DNA of 64,000 nucleotides from Devosia sp. (GCA_015234425.1 JADGNE010000073.1:1-64000); one strand, 5' to 3'; counted from the first letter of the stretch, positions 1 to 9,127 are shown. Numbers and translations are program-made. The notes: a model not told the origin generated them from the letters alone.

Positions 1-915
1 CCGCTGCTGATCATTGCCGAAGACATTGAAGGTGAGGCTCTCGCGACCCTCGTCGTCAACCGTCTGCGCGGTGGCCTCAAGGTTGCTGCCGTCAAGGCTC
101 CGGGCTTCGGCGATCGCCGCAAGGCAATGCTCGAAGACATCGCCATCCTGACCGGTGGCCAGGTGATCTCGGAAGATCTCGGCATCAAGCTCGAGAACGT
201 GACCATCGACATGCTCGGCACCGCCAAGCGCGTTGAAATCACCAAGGAAAACACGACCATCGTCGACGGTGCCGGTACGGCCGAAGACATCCAGGGTCGC
301 GTTGGCCAGATCAAGGCGCAGATCGAGGAAACCACCTCGGACTACGACCGCGAGAAGCTGCAGGAACGCCTTGCAAAGCTCGCTGGCGGCGTTGCCGTGA
401 TCCGCGTTGGCGGCTCGACCGAAGTGGAAGTCAAGGAGCGCAAGGACCGCGTCGACGACGCGCTGAACGCAACCCGCGCTGCCGTTGAAGAAGGCATCGT
501 GCCGGGTGGTGGCGTTGCCCTGCTCCGCGCCGCTGCTGCGATCACCGTCAAGGGTGCAAACGCTGACCAGGAAGCCGGTATCGGCATCGTTCGTCGTGCG
601 CTGCAGTCCCCGGTCCGCACCATCGCCAACAATGCTGGCGCTGAAGGTTCGGTCGTTGTCGACAAGATCCTCGAGAACAATTCGGCTTCGTTCGGCTACA
701 ACGCCGCAACGGGTGAATATGGTGACCTCGTCCAGCTGGGCGTTATCGACCCGGTCAAGGTCGTTCGCACCGCTCTCGAAGACGCTGCCTCGGTTGCATC
801 GCTCCTGATCACCACCGAAGCCATCATCGTCGAAGCCCCCAAGGCTGACGCACCGGCAATGCCGGGCGGCGGCGGCATGGGCGGCATGGGCGGTATGGGC
901 GGTATGGACTTCTAA
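1..915 (+). CDS. groEL: Chaperonin GroEL, C-terminal part (5' end outside window)
   Basis: This is the last ~304 residues of the 60-kDa chaperonin subunit, which forms the double-ring cytoplasmic folding chamber with GroES. The frame is open from base 1 and starts mid-domain ([14 protein letters not shown]), so the true start lies to the left. Visible landmarks are the apical-domain stretch [22 protein letters not shown], the equatorial segment [15 protein letters not shown], the ATP-site region [10 protein letters not shown] and the Gly/Met-rich tail ending GGMGGMDF. The length and tail match a full-length, housekeeping-type GroEL with no sign of decay. groES is not in the window and would be expected upstream. 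Identification is near certain. Confidence 0.98.
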   Translation, partial: PLLIIAEDIEGEALATLVVNRLRGGLKVAAVKAPGFGDRRKAMLEDIAILTGGQVISEDLGIKLENVTIDMLGTAKRVEITKENTTIVDGAGTAEDIQGRVGQIKAQIEETTSDYDREKLQERLAKLAGGVAVIRVGGSTEVEVKERKDRVDDALNATRAAVEEGIVPGGGVALLRAAAAITVKGANADQEAGIGIVRRALQSPVRTIANNAGAEGSVVVDKILENNSASFGYNAATGEYGDLVQLGVIDPVKVVRTALEDAASVASLLITTEAIIVEAPKADAPAMPGGGGMGGMGGMGGMDF

Positions 916-1095
916 GGCTGACGCCTTAGATTTCTCTCGCTCACGGGCCGTATCGCAATCGGCCCGACGCGCTAAAACCGCGCTGGACCAATTGCTGGCC
1001 CTGCGCGGGCGCGGCCGACGGCCGGGCGGCCTAGCCGCCTGCCAAAGGAAAGACTTCGCGGTTTGTTTCTTCCCAGTCACGAACCTCGCAGGAAA

Positions 1096-1124
1096 GGCCC
1101 CGGTGGAAACACCGGGGCTTTTTT
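1096..1124 (+). terminator. Intrinsic terminator downstream of groEL
   Basis: A perfect 9-bp stem (GCCCCGGTG at 1097-1105, CACCGGGGC at 1110-1118) closes a GAAA tetraloop and is followed by six T residues (1119-1124). This is a textbook rho-independent terminator for the groEL transcript. It sits about 180 bases after the stop. The bases in between (about 985-1045) are very GC-rich and can form another small hairpin (GGCGGC 1025-1030 with GCCGCC 1034-1039) that has no T tract. I see no gene between 916 and 1173. Confidence 0.9.
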
Positions 1125-1173
1125 CATGCCCGTTCTGGCGTTAAGCTGGCGACACACAAAACATGAGTGACCG

Positions 1174-1416
1174 ATGCGAACGCCACGACGCGGCAGTGCC
1201 TACGAACAAGCCGAGGCCGCCTTCAAAAGCGCCACGACCCGGCCCACCGCAGCCGAACCGGCAAAGCCGGCCGCTACAGCAAAGCCCGAAGGCAAGGAAC
1301 TGGTATCGCTGCGGCTCGACCGTGCAGTTCTTGAGCACTTTCAGGATGATGGTGCAGGCTGGCAGGAGCGCATCAATGCGGCGCTGCGGGTAGCTGCCGG
1401 GCTCGACAAGGCATAG
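1174..1416 (+). CDS. BrnA-like antitoxin / ribbon-helix-helix protein (orphan)
   Basis: This encodes an 80-residue basic protein. Residues 1-40 are low-complexity (Ala/Pro/Lys). The C-terminal half, SLRLDRAVLEHF..DGAGWQERINAALR, matches the core of the BrnA antitoxin family (a ribbon-helix-helix DNA-binding fold), where V-x-L-R-L-D, GWQ.RIN and a terminal helix are typical. BrnA normally represses its own operon and neutralises the RelE-fold nuclease BrnT. No BrnT-like gene lies on either side: groEL and its terminator are to the left and a convergent TSUP gene to the right. It is therefore an orphan and may have been recruited as a plain regulator. The ATG at 1174 is chosen because it keeps the whole recognised domain; no strong Shine-Dalgarno is seen. 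Confidence 0.7.
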   Translation: MRTPRRGSAYEQAEAAFKSATTRPTAAEPAKPAATAKPEGKELVSLRLDRAVLEHFQDDGAGWQERINAALRVAAGLDKA

Positions 1417-1431
1417 GGCGCTGGGGAGGCC

Positions 1432-2181
1432 TCAGGGCCAGACCAGCAATTTCACCGCCATGGCGATGGACACGACGACGATAAGCGGGCGAATCACCTT
1501 CGCGCCGTACTTGATGCCTGTGCGCGCGCCGATATAGCCGCCGGCGATCTGGCCGATGGCCATGACGAGGGCGATGGGCCAGACGACCTGCCCCATGGGA
1601 ATGAAGACGACCAGGGCCGCCGTATTCGACATGAGGTTGAGCGCCTTGGTATTGCCGGTGGCGCGGGTGAGCCCCAGCCCGAACAGCAGCACAAAGCCGA
1701 TGGAAAAGAAGCTGCCGGTGCCCGGGCCAAAGATGCCATCGTAAAAACCGACGACGAAGGCCATCACCGGCATGAATTTCTCAAACGAGAGGCGCGATGC
1801 GCGGTCGGCATCGGACAGTTTCGGCGAGAACAGGAAATAGAGCGCGATCGCGATCAAAGCGATCGGCACCGCGATGTTGAGGAGCGAGGTGTCGACGCGC
1901 GAGACGATCAGCGCGCCGATGGCGCTGCCGGCGAAGGCCAGCAGCAGGCCGGGCAGAAGCGTCTTGAGCTCGACATAGCCGCGCCGCCAATAGGTGGTGA
2001 CGGCCATCGCTGTGCCGATGACCGACTGCATCTTGTTGGTCGCGAGCGCTGCAACAGGCGGCAGCCCTACCGACAGCAGGGCCGGAACCGAGAGCATGCC
2101 GCCCCCGCCCGCCACGGCGTCGACAAAACCGGCAAGGAACCCAACGCCAGCCAGCGCCAGAAGAATGAGGGGATCGAGCAT
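1432..2181 (-). CDS. TSUP (TauE/SafE) family membrane transporter
   Basis: This 249-residue polytopic inner-membrane protein has about eight hydrophobic segments. The N-terminal signature, GVGFLAGFVDAVAGGGGML, with its glycine-rich loop, and the second-repeat element FYDGIFGPGTGSFF are typical of the TauE/SafE (TSUP) family, which exports or takes up sulfite, sulfoacetate or related organic anions. The family is defined by an internal duplication and both halves are present. The substrate cannot be read from sequence. It follows hisG on the same strand after about 90 bases, so it may share a transcript, but no functional link to histidine synthesis is expected. Confidence 0.85.
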   Translation of the reverse strand: MLDPLILLALAGVGFLAGFVDAVAGGGGMLSVPALLSVGLPPVAALATNKMQSVIGTAMAVTTYWRRGYVELKTLLPGLLLAFAGSAIGALIVSRVDTSLLNIAVPIALIAIALYFLFSPKLSDADRASRLSFEKFMPVMAFVVGFYDGIFGPGTGSFFSIGFVLLFGLGLTRATGNTKALNLMSNTAALVVFIPMGQVVWPIALVMAIGQIAGGYIGARTGIKYGAKVIRPLIVVVSIAMAVKLLVWP

Positions 2182-2273
2182 GTGCGGAGGACCAGAAGAC
2201 TATTCCGGGTCCTCTTAGCATCAGGGGCGCGGCGGGGACAGGGGCTTAAGGTCGCCTCTGCCCCAAGGCCTAG

Positions 2274-2978
2274 CTAGAGGCCGTCGGCGCCAATGCGGGA
2301 CAGAAGATCGTCGAGCAGTGCCTTTTTCTCGGCGGGCCATGGCGCCGTGCGGGAGACGATGAGATTGGCTTCGCTCTTGAGCATGATGCCATCATCGAGG
2401 ACACGCAGGCCATTGGCGACGAGGGTCGAGCCTGTGGAGGTGATATCGACCACGATATCGGCGACGCCAGAAGCCGGAGCCGCCTCGGTGGCGCCGAGGC
2501 TTTCGACAATGCGATATTCTGCAATGCCGGCGCGGGCAAAATGCTGGCGGGTGATGGTGATGTATTTGGTGGCGATGCGCAGCCAGCGGCCGTGACGGGT
2601 GCGGAAGTCCGACGCCACATCGGCAAGGTCATGCAGATGGGTGACGTCGATCCAGCTCTCGGGCACGGCGATGACGACGTCGGCATGACCGAATTCGAGC
2701 GAGCTGGCGAAGTGGACGGCTTCGGGGCCGGTTTCGCTGGTCTCATGGATCAGGTCACGCCCGGTGACACCGAGATCAATATTGCCGCGGATGAGCTCGC
2801 GGGCGATCTCGGAGGCCGGGAAGAAGCGGACGGTGATGTCCGGCTCGCCTTCCATGTGGCCGAGATAGGAGCGTGCGCCGCCGGGGCGGGAAATGGTGAG
2901 GCCGCGCTGGGCGAACCAGTCGCGCGTCAATTCTTCGAGCCGGCCCTTGGACGGCACGGCGAGGGTCAATCCGGTCAT
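2274..2978 (-). CDS. hisG: ATP phosphoribosyltransferase catalytic subunit, short form
   Basis: HisG catalyses the first step of histidine synthesis, joining ATP and PRPP. At 234 residues this is the short form (HisG-S), which lacks the C-terminal regulatory domain and needs HisZ for activity and feedback control. Visible motifs are the N-terminal LTLAVPSKGRL, GNIDLGVTGRDLI, and the PRPP-loop VVDITSTGSTL. The upstream neighbour is hisZ, whose stop overlaps this start by 4 bases (ATGA), which fits tight translational coupling of an obligate hetero-octameric partner. Confidence 0.95.
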   Translation of the reverse strand: MTGLTLAVPSKGRLEELTRDWFAQRGLTISRPGGARSYLGHMEGEPDITVRFFPASEIARELIRGNIDLGVTGRDLIHETSETGPEAVHFASSLEFGHADVVIAVPESWIDVTHLHDLADVASDFRTRHGRWLRIATKYITITRQHFARAGIAEYRIVESLGATEAAPASGVADIVVDITSTGSTLVANGLRVLDDGIMLKSEANLIVSRTAPWPAEKKALLDDLLSRIGADGL

Positions 2979-4039
2979 GGGGTAACCTCCGCCTCCAGCC
3001 GATCCACCCAGAGCGCACAGCCCGAGGCGGCGATAGGAGCGCGGGCGCCGAGGCGTTCCAGCAGGCGATCATATTGTCCGCCCGAAGCCAGGATGGCGCC
3101 GTCGCGGCCGAGCAGTTCAAACACGATGCCCGTGTAGTAATCGAGGCGCGGCGAGAAGGCAGCGTCGAACTCGATGCGGGCTTCACCCAGCTTGTCGAGA
3201 TGACGGCGAATGGTGCGGATGGGCGCGCCGAGCATCAAGCCGTAGTCGTCGGCCAGCGCCTCGACCTGACGCAGGGCAGCAAGGACATCGCCGGAGATGG
3301 AAAGATAGCGGCGGAGCAGCGCCAGGGTTTCGGCCGGCACATGGGCGGCATCGAGCGCCTGCTGCTCGAGATAGCGGTCGGCGATTTCTTCGGGAGAACG
3401 GCCCTCCGAGAGGCTGAGACCGGCAGCGACCATGCGGGCGGTGACGTCTTCGACCAGCGCATCGCGCGTCGGCTGTTCGCTGCGCGGCAGGTCCGGGGCA
3501 GCCTCGAGGCGGTTGAGCAGGCGCTCCAGCGCCTCCTTGTGTCCAAAGCGCTGGCGAATGCGGGGACGCCAGGCGTCGGGCATGTCGGCTTGCGCAAGGA
3601 GCCCCTCGAAGAGACCAACGCCGCCGAGGCGCAGGCGCGCGGGAATCCCGTAGATGGAGAGCGCGGCACGGGCGAAGGTCAGCACCTGATCGAGGGCGAC
3701 ATCGCCATCGGGCTGAGCCAGCAGTTCGATGCCGGCCTGATCGAATTCGGCGGCACCGTTTTCGCGCTGGCGGAAAATGGGGCCCATATAGGTGAAGGCC
3801 GCCGGCTGGCGCGTTGCCTCGGCAATATAGTCCGAGACGATGGGCAGGGTGAAATCAGGACGCAGGCAATATTCGGCGCCGGTCGCGTCGGTGGTCAGCA
3901 ACAGGCGCCGCCCAAATTCCTCGCCAGCAAGGTCGAAATAGGGATTGGCGTTGAGCAGAAGCGCAGGGGTGGCGCGACACCCGCCCTGGGCTTCGACAAG
4001 GGCCTCGAGCTGGCTGCGGCGGTAGGCGGAATTGGTCAT
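2975..4039 (-). CDS. hisZ: ATP phosphoribosyltransferase regulatory subunit HisZ
   Basis: HisZ is a class II histidyl-tRNA-synthetase paralogue that cannot charge tRNA. It binds HisG-S and confers histidine feedback. The 354-residue product retains the fold: LRPDFTLPIVSDYI corresponds to motif 2 context, FRQRENG.AEFDQAGIELLA to the catalytic-core strand, and LDYYTGIVFELLG to the 'HisA' motif. It is slightly shorter than many HisZ proteins and lacks the C-terminal anticodon-binding domain seen in the adjacent hisS. The 4-base overlap with hisG and the position directly downstream of hisS show an aminoacylation-like fold gene beside its likely ancestor. Confidence 0.93.
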   Translation of the reverse strand: MTNSAYRRSQLEALVEAQGGCRATPALLLNANPYFDLAGEEFGRRLLLTTDATGAEYCLRPDFTLPIVSDYIAEATRQPAAFTYMGPIFRQRENGAAEFDQAGIELLAQPDGDVALDQVLTFARAALSIYGIPARLRLGGVGLFEGLLAQADMPDAWRPRIRQRFGHKEALERLLNRLEAAPDLPRSEQPTRDALVEDVTARMVAAGLSLSEGRSPEEIADRYLEQQALDAAHVPAETLALLRRYLSISGDVLAALRQVEALADDYGLMLGAPIRTIRRHLDKLGEARIEFDAAFSPRLDYYTGIVFELLGRDGAILASGGQYDRLLERLGARAPIAASGCALWVDRLEAEVTP

Positions 4040-4077
4040 CGAGAAGCTCCCTCACCCGCCGAAACGAAGGCCATGAA

Positions 4078-4131
4078 GACCCCCTCACCCGCCCCGCGCG
4101 GGGCGACCTCTCCCCCGAGGGGAGAGGTGAG
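4078..4131. repeat. GC-rich double palindrome between hisS and hisZ
   Basis: Two back-to-back perfect palindromes lie in the 121-bp gap. The first is CGCCCCGCGCGGGGCG (4090-4105). The second has 10-bp arms ACCTCTCCCC and GGGGAGAGGT around CGA (4106-4128). The shared CCTCTCCCC/GGGGAGAGG core relates it to the palindromic repeat family seen at many other intergenic loci in this window. It lacks a T tract on either strand, so it is not a standard terminator, but it could attenuate or stabilise the hisS-hisZ message. Confidence 0.75.
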
Positions 4132-4160
4132 AACTGCGGCTGCTTTTACCCGCACCAGCA

Positions 4161-5579
4161 TCACTGCTCGCTCAGCAGCTTCTGGATGGCAGAGACGAGG
4201 TCTTCACGCTTGATTTCAAACTGGCCGGGGCGAGCGGCCTTCCATTCAGCATTGTCGGTGATGGCTTGGGCCGCCTGCTTGCCGGCGACGAGGTCCTTGA
4301 TCTGGAGGATCCCCTGCTCGCGTTCCTGGCTGCCTTCAATGATGACGGCAGGCGCGTTGCGCTTGTCGGCATAGGCGACCTGCTTGCCGAAATTCTTGGT
4401 ATTGCCCAGGAACATTTCTGCGCGGATGCCGGCACGGCGCAGCTCGGCAACCATCTTCTGGTAGCCAGCGGTTTCGGCCTTGTCCATGACGAGCACGACA
4501 ACCGGGCCAACCGGCTCGGTGGCGCCGAGATTGCCGGTGAGCTTGAGGGCATTGGCGAGGCGGGAAACGCCGATGGAAAAACCGGTCGCCGGAACGGGTT
4601 CGCGGCGGAAACGGGAGACCAGGCCATCATATCGCCCACCGCCACCGACGGAGCCAAAGACCACGTCCTGGCCCTTTTCGTTCTGGACCTTGAAGGTCAG
4701 TTCGATCTCGAAGACCGGGCCGGTGTAATATTCGAGGCCACGGACGACCGACGGGTCGATCTTGATCTTTTCGGCGCCATAGCCGGCAGCGTCGAACAGG
4801 GCCTGCATGGCGTTGAGCTCAGCCACGCCGTCATTATCGGCCGGCGGCTTGCCGTCGATATAGTCGAGCACGACCGCAGCCTGCGCGTCCGACAGGCCAG
4901 CGCCCTTGGTGAAATCACCGCTTTCGTCCTTGCGGCCGGCGCCGAGGAGGAGCTTGACGCCCTCGGGGCCGAACTTGTCGAGCTTGTCGACAGCGCGCAG
5001 CACGGTCAGCTTTTGTACGGCAGAAGTCACCCCGGCCGCTTCCAGCACCCCGTCGAGCACCTTGCGATTGTTGACGCGGACGACGTATTTGCCCTCAAGG
5101 CCAAGCGCATCCATGACGTCAGCCATCATCATGCACATTTCGGCGTCCGCTTCCGGCCCCCCTGCCCCGACGGTATCGGCGTCGAACTGCATGAACTGAC
5201 GAAAACGGCCCGGACCGGGCTTTTCATTGCGGAAGACATAGCCCTGACGGTACGACCGATAGGGCTTTGGCAGGCTTTCAAAATTGTCAGCGAAATAGCG
5301 GGCGAGCGGCGCGGTGAGATCGTAGCGCAGGCTCATCCACTGCTCATCGTCGTCCTGCAGCGAAAACACGCCGGCATTGGGCCGATCGGTGTCGGGCAGG
5401 AATTTTCCGAGGGTCTCGGTGTATTCGAACAGCGGGGTTTCCACGGGGTCGAAGCCATAGCGCTCATAGACCTTGCGGATCGTCTCGATCATCTGCCCGA
5501 CGGCGGCGATTTCGCCGGGGCTGCGGTCTTCAAAGCCGCGCGGCAGGCGAGCGGTGATCAGCTTGGTCTTTTCGGTCAT
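4161..5579 (-). CDS. hisS: Histidyl-tRNA synthetase (alphaproteobacterial type)
   Basis: This class II synthetase charges tRNA-His. The 472-residue product contains motif 1 ([14 protein letters not shown]..), motif 2 ([29 protein letters not shown]), the histidine-specific [16 protein letters not shown], motif 3 ([10 protein letters not shown]) and a C-terminal anticodon-binding domain. The divergent residues QFDADTVG and GLEYYTGP look like the alphaproteobacterial HisRS clade that uses a tRNA-His without G-1; the tRNA gene at 11848-11924 shows exactly that feature. The gene heads the leftward hisS-hisZ-hisG run. About 165 bases separate it from the next gene to the right, room for its promoter. 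Confidence 0.96.
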   Translation of the reverse strand: MTEKTKLITARLPRGFEDRSPGEIAAVGQMIETIRKVYERYGFDPVETPLFEYTETLGKFLPDTDRPNAGVFSLQDDDEQWMSLRYDLTAPLARYFADNFESLPKPYRSYRQGYVFRNEKPGPGRFRQFMQFDADTVGAGGPEADAEMCMMMADVMDALGLEGKYVVRVNNRKVLDGVLEAAGVTSAVQKLTVLRAVDKLDKFGPEGVKLLLGAGRKDESGDFTKGAGLSDAQAAVVLDYIDGKPPADNDGVAELNAMQALFDAAGYGAEKIKIDPSVVRGLEYYTGPVFEIELTFKVQNEKGQDVVFGSVGGGGRYDGLVSRFRREPVPATGFSIGVSRLANALKLTGNLGATEPVGPVVVLVMDKAETAGYQKMVAELRRAGIRAEMFLGNTKNFGKQVAYADKRNAPAVIIEGSQEREQGILQIKDLVAGKQAAQAITDNAEWKAARPGQFEIKREDLVSAIQKLLSEQ

Positions 5580-5745
5580 TTGGCAACTCTGGAAAGCGGA
5601 CGGTTCGACTATGGGCGGACGCAGGGCGAAAGGCAGGAACCGGCCCCCACTTCTATGGGACCTGCTCTAGCTTATAGGGTTTTGAGTGACAACAGGCGGG
5701 CGGGGGAAAAGGCAGCCGGGGGAGGACCCCGGCCGCCAGGCACTA

Positions 5746-6006
5746 TCAATGTCGGCTCCGCTGCCTGAGACTGAGGACAGTGGTCGTTGTCGGCACCGAA
5801 TGCCAGAGAACAGGTTCTGCTGCCGGTGGCAGGCCCAGGTCTTGCCGCAAATAGGCGGGGACGCGGGCGGGTGCCCGTGGGCGGTTCCACCAGGCGGCAA
5901 AGGCTGCGGCCAGAACGGGGGTAAGGCCGCGCTGGTGCACCGCATCGGCGATGGAGAATTCAAGGCGCAGCACAATGCTGCGCTCGTCAAGCACGTTGGA
6001 CGTCAT
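5746..6006 (-). CDS. Small hypothetical protein with DUF1127-like core
   Basis: This 86-residue frame starts at the ATG whose complement is 6004-6006. The middle, FAAWWNRPRAPARVPAYLRQDLGLPP, has the layout of DUF1127 proteins (Trp/Arg-rich helix followed by a short L..DLGL element), small RNA- or stress-linked proteins common in alphaproteobacteria. The C-terminal tail is not recognisable. An extension further upstream is possible but less protein-like. An 8-bp perfect hairpin (6014-6033) sits over the ribosome-binding region. Weak coding evidence; family assignment is tentative. Confidence 0.45.
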   Translation of the reverse strand: MTSNVLDERSIVLRLEFSIADAVHQRGLTPVLAAAFAAWWNRPRAPARVPAYLRQDLGLPPAAEPVLWHSVPTTTTVLSLRQRSRH

Positions 6007-6013
6007 GATGGTT

Positions 6014-6033
6014 CCGGCAGGTATGCCTGCCGG
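6014..6033. promoter_or_regulatory. Perfect hairpin over the start region of the small leftward gene
   Basis: CCGGCAGG (6014-6021) and CCTGCCGG (6026-6033) form a perfect 8-bp stem with a TATG loop. On the minus strand the 3' arm ends 7 bases before the presumed ATG at 6006 and contains the only GG-rich ribosome-binding candidate (CCGGAACC). Folding would hide it, so the hairpin could be a translational switch. It could also be a simple terminator remnant, but no T tract follows on either strand. Confidence 0.5.
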
Positions 6034-6462
6034 CCTCTGGTCTGGTTCAGGAATGGAAGCCCGGAATCCGGACGCAGAGCGACCCGGTTTTCTCAAGACT
6101 TCAGCTGGGGGAAATGTCCACTACCGGTCGCCGGCGGTTACACCGGCAAGGGGCGTCATACTCGGGCGATAGTGCCGAGATGTGGAGCAACCCAGGTATG
6201 GCGATGCGAACGATTATTCATTATGCGCCTCCCTTGGTTGGCAATGTGGACGCCAGTCTTCTAGATCGCGGTCGCGTGATCCGCAAACCCTATCTGCGGC
6301 AGGTTGTCGCAGTTTTTTGCGGTGTTGCGGCGGCGCAACAGACCGGATTGCAGGAAGAAATCGTTTACCCTGCCGCGTAGTCCTCGGTTAACCAGCCCAA
6401 TTGACCTCTCCTTTGGGGCTTCTGGGGCAAACTGGCCGCGCTTGGCTGGTTTGGGGACTGGA
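6034..6462. other. Intergenic region with no recognised gene
   Basis: About 430 bases separate the divergent small gene from the L,D-transpeptidase. Short open frames exist here but none gives a recognisable protein, a consistent start or a good ribosome-binding site. The distal part contains TTAACCAG near 6388, resembling a CtrA half-site, and probably holds the promoter of the rightward gene. Nothing else could be supported. Confidence 0.5.
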
Positions 6463-7095
6463 ATGCGCACAGGTGTTCGCCGCAGTTTGACTGCAATCAT
6501 TGCCCTCGTGCTGGCGGGATCCATGGTCCTGCCCTCAATGGCGCAACAGCGGTTCGAGCAAGGCTGGCGGTTTGCGCCGCCTCCAGGCGTCACCGTGTCC
6601 GACCAGAAGCCGCGCCACGCCCTGATGTTGCAGGGCAATGCCAAGGTCCATCCGCAATATCTTCGGCAGGTGGTTCGCTATGCCACGACCGAACGCTCCG
6701 GCACGATCGTGGTCGATACGCGGTCGCATTTTCTCTACTTCGTACTCGGTGATGGTCGGGCGCTCCGGTACGGCATCGGGGTGGCGCGCGATGGCTTCGA
6801 GTGGAGCGGCGCGCACCGGGTCACCCGCAAGGCCGAATGGCCAAGCTGGACGCCGCCGGCAGAAATGCGCAAGCGGCAGCCGGGCTTACCGGCCCATATG
6901 GAAGGGGGACCAAATAATCCTCTGGGCGCCCGCGCGCTCTATTTGGGATCCACGCTCTATCGCATCCACGGCACCAATGAACCATGGAGCATTGGGCAAA
7001 ATGTTTCTTCTGGATGCATCCGCATGACCAATGCAGATGTCATGGATCTTTATGAACGCGTAAAACTCAACACAAAAGTAGTGGTCCTTTCATAA
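6463..7095 (+). CDS. L,D-transpeptidase (YkuD domain), exported
   Basis: The product (210 residues from the ATG at 6463) begins with a signal peptide (basic MRTGVRR, hydrophobic core to about residue 25, SMAQ cleavage region). The rest is a YkuD domain: TIVVDTRSHFLYFVLGDG at the start, His169 in RIHGTNEP and the catalytic SSGCIRM with Cys185, giving the family pattern H-x15-SxGC-R. Such enzymes make 3-3 peptidoglycan crosslinks or attach proteins to the wall in the periplasm. An earlier ATG in the same frame (6304) would add a non-signal-like 53-residue leader, so it is rejected. Its rightward neighbour is an envelope-linked TadG-like protein. Confidence 0.92.
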   Translation: MRTGVRRSLTAIIALVLAGSMVLPSMAQQRFEQGWRFAPPPGVTVSDQKPRHALMLQGNAKVHPQYLRQVVRYATTERSGTIVVDTRSHFLYFVLGDGRALRYGIGVARDGFEWSGAHRVTRKAEWPSWTPPAEMRKRQPGLPAHMEGGPNNPLGARALYLGSTLYRIHGTNEPWSIGQNVSSGCIRMTNADVMDLYERVKLNTKVVVLS

Positions 7096-7149
7096 GGTTT
7101 TAACTCGATACTGCAGAATTATTCTGGTGCAGCGAAGAGGTCCGGGTCG

Positions 7150-9024
7150 ATGAGGGGATTTAAGCGCACGATTTCGCGTTTTGTCCGCGACGAAGGCGGG
7201 GCCTTTGCCCTGATATTCGGCGTCATGGCCGTGGTGCTGATCGCACTGGGCGGCGCAGTGGTCGACTATGTCTCGCTTGAACAGAGCCGCAATCGCGCCC
7301 AGCTGGCGCTCGACGCTGCGGCTTTGGCTTTGCAACCAGAAATCACCCGCCCCGGATATGACGAAGAGAGCATTCGGCTACGCGCCGAAGCGCTGGTGAT
7401 CGAGCGGATCGGCAACGCCGATGTGCGCGCCGAGATCGACCAGATTGTCATCGATCCGACCAATGGCTCGCTGTTCCTCAGCGGCATTTTCGTGACGCAA
7501 ACCTATTTCGTGCGCCTTGTGGGCGTGCCGGAACTGGCAGCCCGCTTCAGCTCGGAGACCGTGCGCGGCATCCTTGATATCGAGGTGGCGGTTGCCCTTG
7601 ATATTACCGGGTCGATGGAGGGCCAGCGGATCATCGACCTTCGGGCAGCCGCGACACGCCTTGTCGACGCTGTGGTTCAGGATGATCAGACCCTCAACAG
7701 AACGCGCATGGCGCTCGTGCCCTATGCACAGGCGGTCAATGTATCGCCCTATCAGGTGCAGGTTCGGGGGCCTGAGCAGGGGCCAGTCCCGGCAACCAGG
7801 ATGAGCTGGGCAATTGGCCCGAAGAAAATCAACGCAGGCGCTGATCGCGATTCAAATGGCAGGGGCGTAGTGGTCAAGATCACGCGCCATGGTTATGCAG
7901 AAGGCGACTGGGTCTACGTCTGGAATTTCAATAATTTCACCTCGATCAACAACAAAGCCTTCCGTATCAGCGAGGTAAACAACAACTCGTTCCGTCTGGT
8001 CGGCGCCAACGAGACCGGATGGTATAATTCGGCAACGGGTGGCCAGGTCATCAAGTGCGAACGCGCGAACTGCGAGGTTTTGGTGACCTCGGTTCGACAC
8101 GGCTACACCAACGGCCAATATGTCGTTGTGACCGACGTTGGGGGCATGAGCGGGCTGAACTATCCCGTTCCCAGGATTACCCCAAAGGAATTTGAGGTCC
8201 GCAGTGTCACCCGGGACACACTGATACTGGGCGGCTCGATGGCTGGCGGGCACGAGCCGGATCGCCTGCCCTACATTGCCGATACCGGCAACCTCCATTG
8301 CACCTGGATTACCGCTTCTGTCGGCTGCACCTACTACAGATTCACCACAGCATCCGGTGGATCCAATACATTCCCCCTTACAAACTGCGCCACTGATCGG
8401 CCGAACAACCCGACCAGCGACCTGCCCTTTTCCGCCAGCCTCGCCGGGCGCAATTATGCAAATCAGAGCGCCAACAAATGCCCCACCAGCCCAATCGTGC
8501 CGCTCACGACCGACAAGACGGCGCTGAAAACGGCAATCGCCGGGCTGATGACAGACGGTTCGACCGCGGGCAATCTCGGGATTGCTTGGGCATGGCACAT
8601 GCTCTCGCCCAACCTTGGATATCTCTGGCCAGGCAGCCGGCCTGACGCCTATGACGGCGAAAATATCATGAAGGCGGCCATCATCATGACGGACGGCGAG
8701 TTCAACACCGTCCATTGTAATGGCGTGGTGTCGTGGAATTCGACGGACGGCAGTGGCGGCAATGCCGACAAGATCGCCTGCAACGCACCCAACGGCGCGC
8801 CCTATGCCCAGGCGCGCGCCTACTGCGATGCCATGAAAGCAAGCGACAAGATCATCATCTATACCGTCGGCTTCGGGATTGCCGAGGGCAGCGCGGCAGC
8901 CGAACTGCTGGCCTATTGTGCGAGTGGCGCGGACAGCTACTTCCTCGCGGAGAACGCCAGCGGGCTGGACGCGGCGTTCCAGCAGATTGCCAGCAATATT
9001 TCTGCGCTACGCATCGCGCGATGA
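7150..9024 (+). CDS. TadG-like pilus-assembly protein with VWA domain and inserted FCCH-like repeats
   Basis: This 624-residue protein starts with a TadE/TadG-type N-terminus: a basic stretch, then a single membrane helix (ALIFGVMAVVLIALGGAVVDYV) and a helical LALDAAALAL segment. A von Willebrand A domain follows; its MIDAS motif DITGS is at 151-155 and the later IIMTDGEF element near residue 513. Between them is a ~270-residue insertion holding two related units (about 236-297 and 308-370), each of form HGY..G..V.V....N...F.V..V....F.L.G, like the E1-FCCH-type repeats of secreted or tail proteins. Such proteins are usually part of Flp/Tad pilus or surface-adhesion systems, but no other tad gene is present here. 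Confidence 0.85.
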   Translation: MRGFKRTISRFVRDEGGAFALIFGVMAVVLIALGGAVVDYVSLEQSRNRAQLALDAAALALQPEITRPGYDEESIRLRAEALVIERIGNADVRAEIDQIVIDPTNGSLFLSGIFVTQTYFVRLVGVPELAARFSSETVRGILDIEVAVALDITGSMEGQRIIDLRAAATRLVDAVVQDDQTLNRTRMALVPYAQAVNVSPYQVQVRGPEQGPVPATRMSWAIGPKKINAGADRDSNGRGVVVKITRHGYAEGDWVYVWNFNNFTSINNKAFRISEVNNNSFRLVGANETGWYNSATGGQVIKCERANCEVLVTSVRHGYTNGQYVVVTDVGGMSGLNYPVPRITPKEFEVRSVTRDTLILGGSMAGGHEPDRLPYIADTGNLHCTWITASVGCTYYRFTTASGGSNTFPLTNCATDRPNNPTSDLPFSASLAGRNYANQSANKCPTSPIVPLTTDKTALKTAIAGLMTDGSTAGNLGIAWAWHMLSPNLGYLWPGSRPDAYDGENIMKAAIIMTDGEFNTVHCNGVVSWNSTDGSGGNADKIACNAPNGAPYAQARAYCDAMKASDKIIIYTVGFGIAEGSAAAELLAYCASGADSYFLAENASGLDAAFQQIASNISALRIAR

Positions 9025-9127
9025 ACACATTTCCGCGTCAAAAGGGCAGTTATGAACTGATCACAGCTGGCGCTGTGCTAGAAGCACCCTAGAAACACCG
9101 CCTCGCCACCAAGCAACCGGAGCAAAA

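Noticed and set aside
4266..5768. Long rightward frame (500 codons) opposite hisS
   Set aside because: It is the antisense shadow of the complete, motif-bearing hisS gene and has no recognisable domain.
6114..6380. 88-codon rightward frame ahead of the L,D-transpeptidase
   Set aside because: No ribosome-binding site, no recognisable family and it lies where the promoter of the next gene should be.
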